The notes under the pieces were generated by a model. The model saw only the letters and a list, made by a program, of their open reading frames with translations. It was not told the DNA's origin and did no database searches. This document shows positions 7,706 to 10,121 of a DNA stretch of 10,121 bases, one piece after another. A program made the position numbers and the translations under genes. Source of the DNA: an uncultured Clostridia bacterium (GTDB lineage: Bacteria > Bacillota > Clostridia > TANB77 > CAG-508); NCBI GenBank assembly GCA_944390615.1, contig CALXRJ010000154.1, positions 1-10,121 of the forward strand, written 5' to 3'. How positions within the stretch are numbered: the stretch's first letter is position 1; each line of letters starts with the position of its first letter.

Positions 7706-7748
7706 AAAAAATGTAGAGGTTAGGTGCGAAAAAACCTCTACATTTTTT
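7706..7748. terminator. Bidirectional intrinsic terminator shared by the two small units
   Basis: A perfect 16-bp stem, 7706-7721 with 7733-7748, has an 11-nt loop. It is flanked by A/T tracts so that either strand ends in U6-U7. On the minus strand it follows the peptide stop codon by one base; on the plus strand it ends the candidate antisense RNA. It could also stop carA readthrough toward carB. Confidence 0.92.
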
Positions 7749-7749
7749 G

Positions 7750-7869
7750 TTACCCCAAAATGTCTTTAATTAATTTGATAATTTCTAAAAGAGTTTTAAA
7801 ACTTTTTAGAAAAATATGCAATTTAACCTTTTTCTTTTGTTTATTAGTTTTCGTATTTTTATTAGTCAA
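7750..7869 (-). CDS. 39-residue cationic amphipathic peptide, candidate type I toxin
   Basis: A small gene with full expression signals on the strand opposite to car. TTG start at 7869 with eight bases between it and a perfect AGGAGG; stop TAA at 7750-7752; terminator immediately after. An in-frame ATG at 7875 would add two residues but is only two bases from the AGGAGG, so TTG is preferred. The peptide begins MTNKNTKTNKQKKK, a polar, strongly basic head. Residues 15-39 alternate hydrophobic (Val, Leu, Ile, Phe) with Lys at helix-like spacing, predicting an amphipathic rather than a plain transmembrane helix. It has 11 Lys, one Glu, one Asp and no Cys. I do not recognise the sequence; it is not like Fst, TxpA or Ldr in composition. 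The arrangement with a facing RNA and repeats suggests a type I toxin; a membrane-active secreted peptide is the alternative. Confidence 0.72.
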   Translation of the reverse strand: MTNKNTKTNKQKKKVKLHIFLKSFKTLLEIIKLIKDILG

Positions 7870-7874
7870 AAACA
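7842..7874 (+). repeat. Direct repeat copy A (covers the peptide start codon)
   Basis: A 33-bp copy of the repeat at 7667-7705. Read as minus-strand mRNA it spans from the last base of the extended Shine-Dalgarno through the TTG start and about nine codons. RNA from copy B would therefore pair with exactly the translation initiation region. Confidence 0.9.
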
Positions 7875-7899
7875 TCACCTCCTTAATTACTTAAGAAAG
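7874..7899 (-). promoter_or_regulatory. Shine-Dalgarno sequestering hairpin of the peptide mRNA
   Basis: The ribosome-binding site AAGGAGGTGAT (7884 to 7874) is complementary to the anti-Shine-Dalgarno over its whole length. On the minus-strand RNA, CUUUCUUAA (7899-7891) can pair with UUAAGGAGG (7886-7878) across a GUAA loop: nine continuous pairs, two of them G-U. This would bury the ribosome-binding site, as the 5' stem-loop does in fst mRNA of pAD1. Confidence 0.7.
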
Positions 7900-7914
7900 A
7901 GGGGCAACATAAAA

Positions 7915-7943
7915 AGTATACAATAAAAGCAAAAAAATGTAAA
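7915..7943 (-). promoter_or_regulatory. Promoter of the small peptide gene
   Basis: On the minus strand, TTTACA (7943-7938) and TATACT (7920-7915) are separated by exactly 17 bp; each hexamer matches consensus in five of six. Transcription would start near 7908-7910, giving a leader of about 40 nt and an mRNA of about 205 nt. It lies back to back with the carB start region. Confidence 0.75.
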
Positions 7944-7961
7944 TAGTTAAAGGAGATTAAT

Positions 7962-10121
7962 ATGCCAAGAAATCAAGATATCAAAAAAGTATTAGTAATA
8001 GGCTCACGGACCAATTGTGATTGGTCAAGCAGCCGAATTTGATTATGCAGGAACACAAGCCTGTCGTGAATTAAAAAAAGAAGGAATTGAAGTTGTTTTA
8101 GTAAATTCTAACCCAGCAACCATTATGACAGATAAAGAAATGGCTGATCAAATCTATATTGAGCCATTAACCGTTAAAACCGTAGAAAAAATAATCAAAA
8201 AAGAAAAACCAGATAGTATCCTACCAAACTTGGGAGGACAAACAGGGCTAAACATTGCCATGGAACTTTATGAATCTGGCTTTTTAGAAGAACAAAAGGT
8301 AAGACTTTTAGCAACATCTCCAGAAGGAATCAAAAATGCAGAAGATAGGCAAGCTTTTAAAGATATGATGGAATCTATAAATGAACCATGCATCGCAAGC
8401 AAAGTGGTAACAGAAGTAGAAGATGCTGTATCTTTTGCCAAAGAAATTGGACTTCCTGTTATTGTAAGACCAGCTTATACCCTAGGAGGAACTGGTGGAG
8501 GAATTGCCTATACAGAAGAAGAATTAAGAGAAATTGCATCAAGTGGACTCTATCTATCCAGAGTACACCAAGTATTAATTGAAAAATGCATTGCCGGTTG
8601 GAAAGAAATTGAATATGAAGTAATGAGAGATAGCAAAGGAAATTGTATCACAATCTGTAATATGGAAAATATTGACCCAGTTGGAGTTCATACCGGAGAT
8701 AGTATTGTTGTTGCACCTTCTCAAACCTTAGCAGATAAAGAATATCAAATGCTTAGAACATCAGCGATTAAAATCATATCTGCTTTAAAAATAGAAGGAG
8801 GATGTAATGTACAATTTGCCTTAAATCCAAACAGTTTCGAATATGCTGTTATCGAAGTAAATCCAAGGGTAAGTAGGTCTTCGGCCCTAGCCTCCAAAGC
8901 AACGGGATACCCAATTGCCAAAGTTTCAGCCAAAATTGCCATTGGTTATACCTTAGATGAAATCAAAAATGAGGTAACTGGTAAAACCTATGCTTGTTTT
9001 GAACCAGTACTTGATTATGTAATTGTAAAAATTCCAAAATGGCCATTTAACAAATTTAGAACAGCATCCAGAGACCTAGGAACTCAAATGAAAGCAACCG
9101 GAGAAGTCATGGCAATTGCCCCAAGTATTGAACAAGCTTTAATGAAAGCCATTCGCTCTTTAGAAGAAAATTTAGACTCTTTAGAGATGGAAAAACTAAA
9201 AGAAGATTCTACAGAAAAAATTTTAGAAAAACTAAAAATCGTAGATAATGAGCGTATTTGGGTCATTGCAGAAGCTTTAAGACGAGGAATTACCATTGAT
9301 GAAATACATACCATTACCCAAATAGACAAATTCTTTATTAATAAAATCGATCGATTAGTCAGAATGGAAGAAGAACTTTCTAACAACCCATTGACACCAG
9401 ATTTATTATTAAGAGCTAAAAAAATGGGATATACGGATAAAGTAATTGCAAGGCTAACAGGAAAAGAAGAAAAAGATATCAAAAAACAAAGACTCGAAAA
9501 TGGCATGATTGCAAACTTCAAATTAGTTGACACTTGTAGTGCTGAATTTGAGGCAAAAACACCTTATTACTACTCTTCTTATGATGAAGATAGTGAAAGC
9601 CAAGACTCAAAAAATCCGAAAAAAATTATTGTACTAGGTTCTGGACCAATCCGAATTGGCCAAGGAATAGAATTTGACTATTGTAGTGTACATAGTGTAT
9701 TAGCCCTAAAAAAACTAGGTTATGAAACCATCATTGTAAATAATAACCCAGAAACCGTAAGTACAGATTTTGATATAGCAGATAAACTATATTTTGAGCC
9801 ATTAACCCCAGAAGATGTAGAAAATATCATAAACGTAGAACACCCATATGGAGCAATTGTTCAATTCGGAGGGCAAACAGCCATCAAACTTACCAAAGCA
9901 CTAACCCAAATGGGAGTAAGGATATTGGGGACCCAAGAAGTAGATATGGACCGAGCAGAAGATAGAGAATAATTTGACGAAGCACTAGAACAATGCAACA
10001 TTTTACGTCCAAAGGGAGGCACAGTTTTTACAGCAAAAAAAAAAAAAAAAGTAGCCAATCAGTTAAAATATCCAGTACTGGTTAGACCATCTTATGTATT
10101 AGGTGGGCAAGGAATGGCAAT
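7962..10121 (+). pseudogene. carB: Carbamoyl-phosphate synthase large subunit, frameshifted and interrupted, 3' end outside window
   Basis: Makes carbamoyl phosphate from bicarbonate, ammonia and two ATP, with CarA. ATG at 7962 with AAAGGAG (7949-7955) encodes the expected MPxxxDIKKVLVIGS. The next codon, CGG (8007-8009), breaks the frame, which ends at 8040. Skipping one C restores GSGPIVIGQAAEFDYAG and an open frame to 9969. The internal duplicate GSGPIRIGQGIEFDY (from about 9637) confirms the expected reading. First ATP-grasp half: SNPATIMTD, GGQTGLN, VRPAYTLGGTGGGIAY and the VIEVNPRVSRSSALASKATGYPIA block, all normal. Then comes the oligomerisation domain, then the second half. A TAA (9970-9972) replaces the usual Lys in RAEDREKFDE, and a 16-base A run (10035-10050) turns the usual EEAxx segment into five Lys. 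The family sequence then resumes in frame (YPVLVRPSYVLGGQGM) to the window edge. Unless recoded or mis-sequenced, the protein is non-functional. Confidence 0.93.

Larger units (their letters stand above)
7636..7749 (+). ncRNA. Candidate antisense antitoxin RNA (about 114 nt)
   Basis: Inferred transcript from the TATAAT promoter to the bidirectional terminator. It faces the 39-residue peptide gene and shares its 3' end with it, so the two RNAs are fully complementary over the terminator region. Its 5' half contains the direct repeat 7667-7705, which matches 7842-7874. Because the repeat is in the same orientation but the two RNAs run in opposite directions, this RNA is complementary to the peptide mRNA around its start codon in three blocks (11, 5 and 17 nt). 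This mirrors RNAII of the pAD1 par locus. No expression evidence is available from sequence alone. Confidence 0.6.

Noticed and set aside
7896..7924. Plus-strand promoter for carB using TACAAT at 7919-7924
   Set aside because: No recognisable -35 at proper spacing; the match overlaps the minus-strand TATACT, which has a good partner.
9084..9533. 149-codon minus-strand open frame inside carB
   Set aside because: Shadow of the conserved carB reading frame; no ribosome-binding site or family features. The other long antisense frames in cysS, carA and carB were rejected for the same reason.

Overview
This is an AT-rich window with Shine-Dalgarno-led genes, A/T-rich intergenic DNA and proteins of clear Firmicutes type. 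It most likely comes from a low-GC, probably anaerobic clostridial-type bacterium; I cannot name the species. All main genes except one hidden small gene belong to familiar families, but two of them are interrupted in a shared, peculiar way.

Region by region. (1) Positions 1-3312, plus strand: the 3' part of cysS (cysteinyl-tRNA synthetase), a PlsC-type acyltransferase missing its C-terminal part, a YiiX-like permuted papain-fold (NlpC/P60) protein, and a TVP38/VTT membrane protein. The last two overlap by ATGA, so the last three genes probably form a membrane/envelope-related operon. (2) Positions 3310-3624: one very long palindrome, with 85-bp arms of perfect identity, lies between convergent genes; its ends contain the stop codons of both. 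(3) Positions 3622-5743, minus strand: a D-alanyl-D-alanine carboxypeptidase split by a one-base frameshift, then a VanW-domain membrane-anchored protein; both point to cell-wall work. (4) Positions 5897-6427: a small six-helix membrane protein with promoter and terminator. (5) Positions 6510-10121: carA and carB, the two subunits of carbamoyl-phosphate synthetase. carA is intact. carB has a one-base frameshift near its start and an in-frame stop near the window end.

The most interesting locus lies in the 381 bp between carA and carB. On the minus strand there is a complete small gene: promoter TTTACA-17-TATACT, a hairpin that hides a perfect Shine-Dalgarno, a TTG start, a 39-residue lysine-rich amphipathic peptide, a stop codon and an intrinsic terminator. 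Facing it on the plus strand is a promoter (TTGCAT-17-TATAAT) that would make an RNA of about 114 nt ending at the same bidirectional terminator. A 33-bp sequence covering the peptide's start codon is repeated in the same orientation inside the facing RNA, so that RNA could pair with and block the peptide's translation start. This is the layout of the par (Fst/RNAII) type I toxin-antitoxin locus of plasmid pAD1, with an unrelated-looking peptide. I regard it as a candidate new type I toxin-antitoxin module.

A second pattern: both frameshifts (4166-4168 and 8007-8009) are an extra C just before a conserved glycine GGA codon. This creates the only two in-frame CGG codons I could find in the coding sequence of the window. 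Recurrent sequencing error, real decay and +1 recoding at a poorly read CGG codon are all possible.
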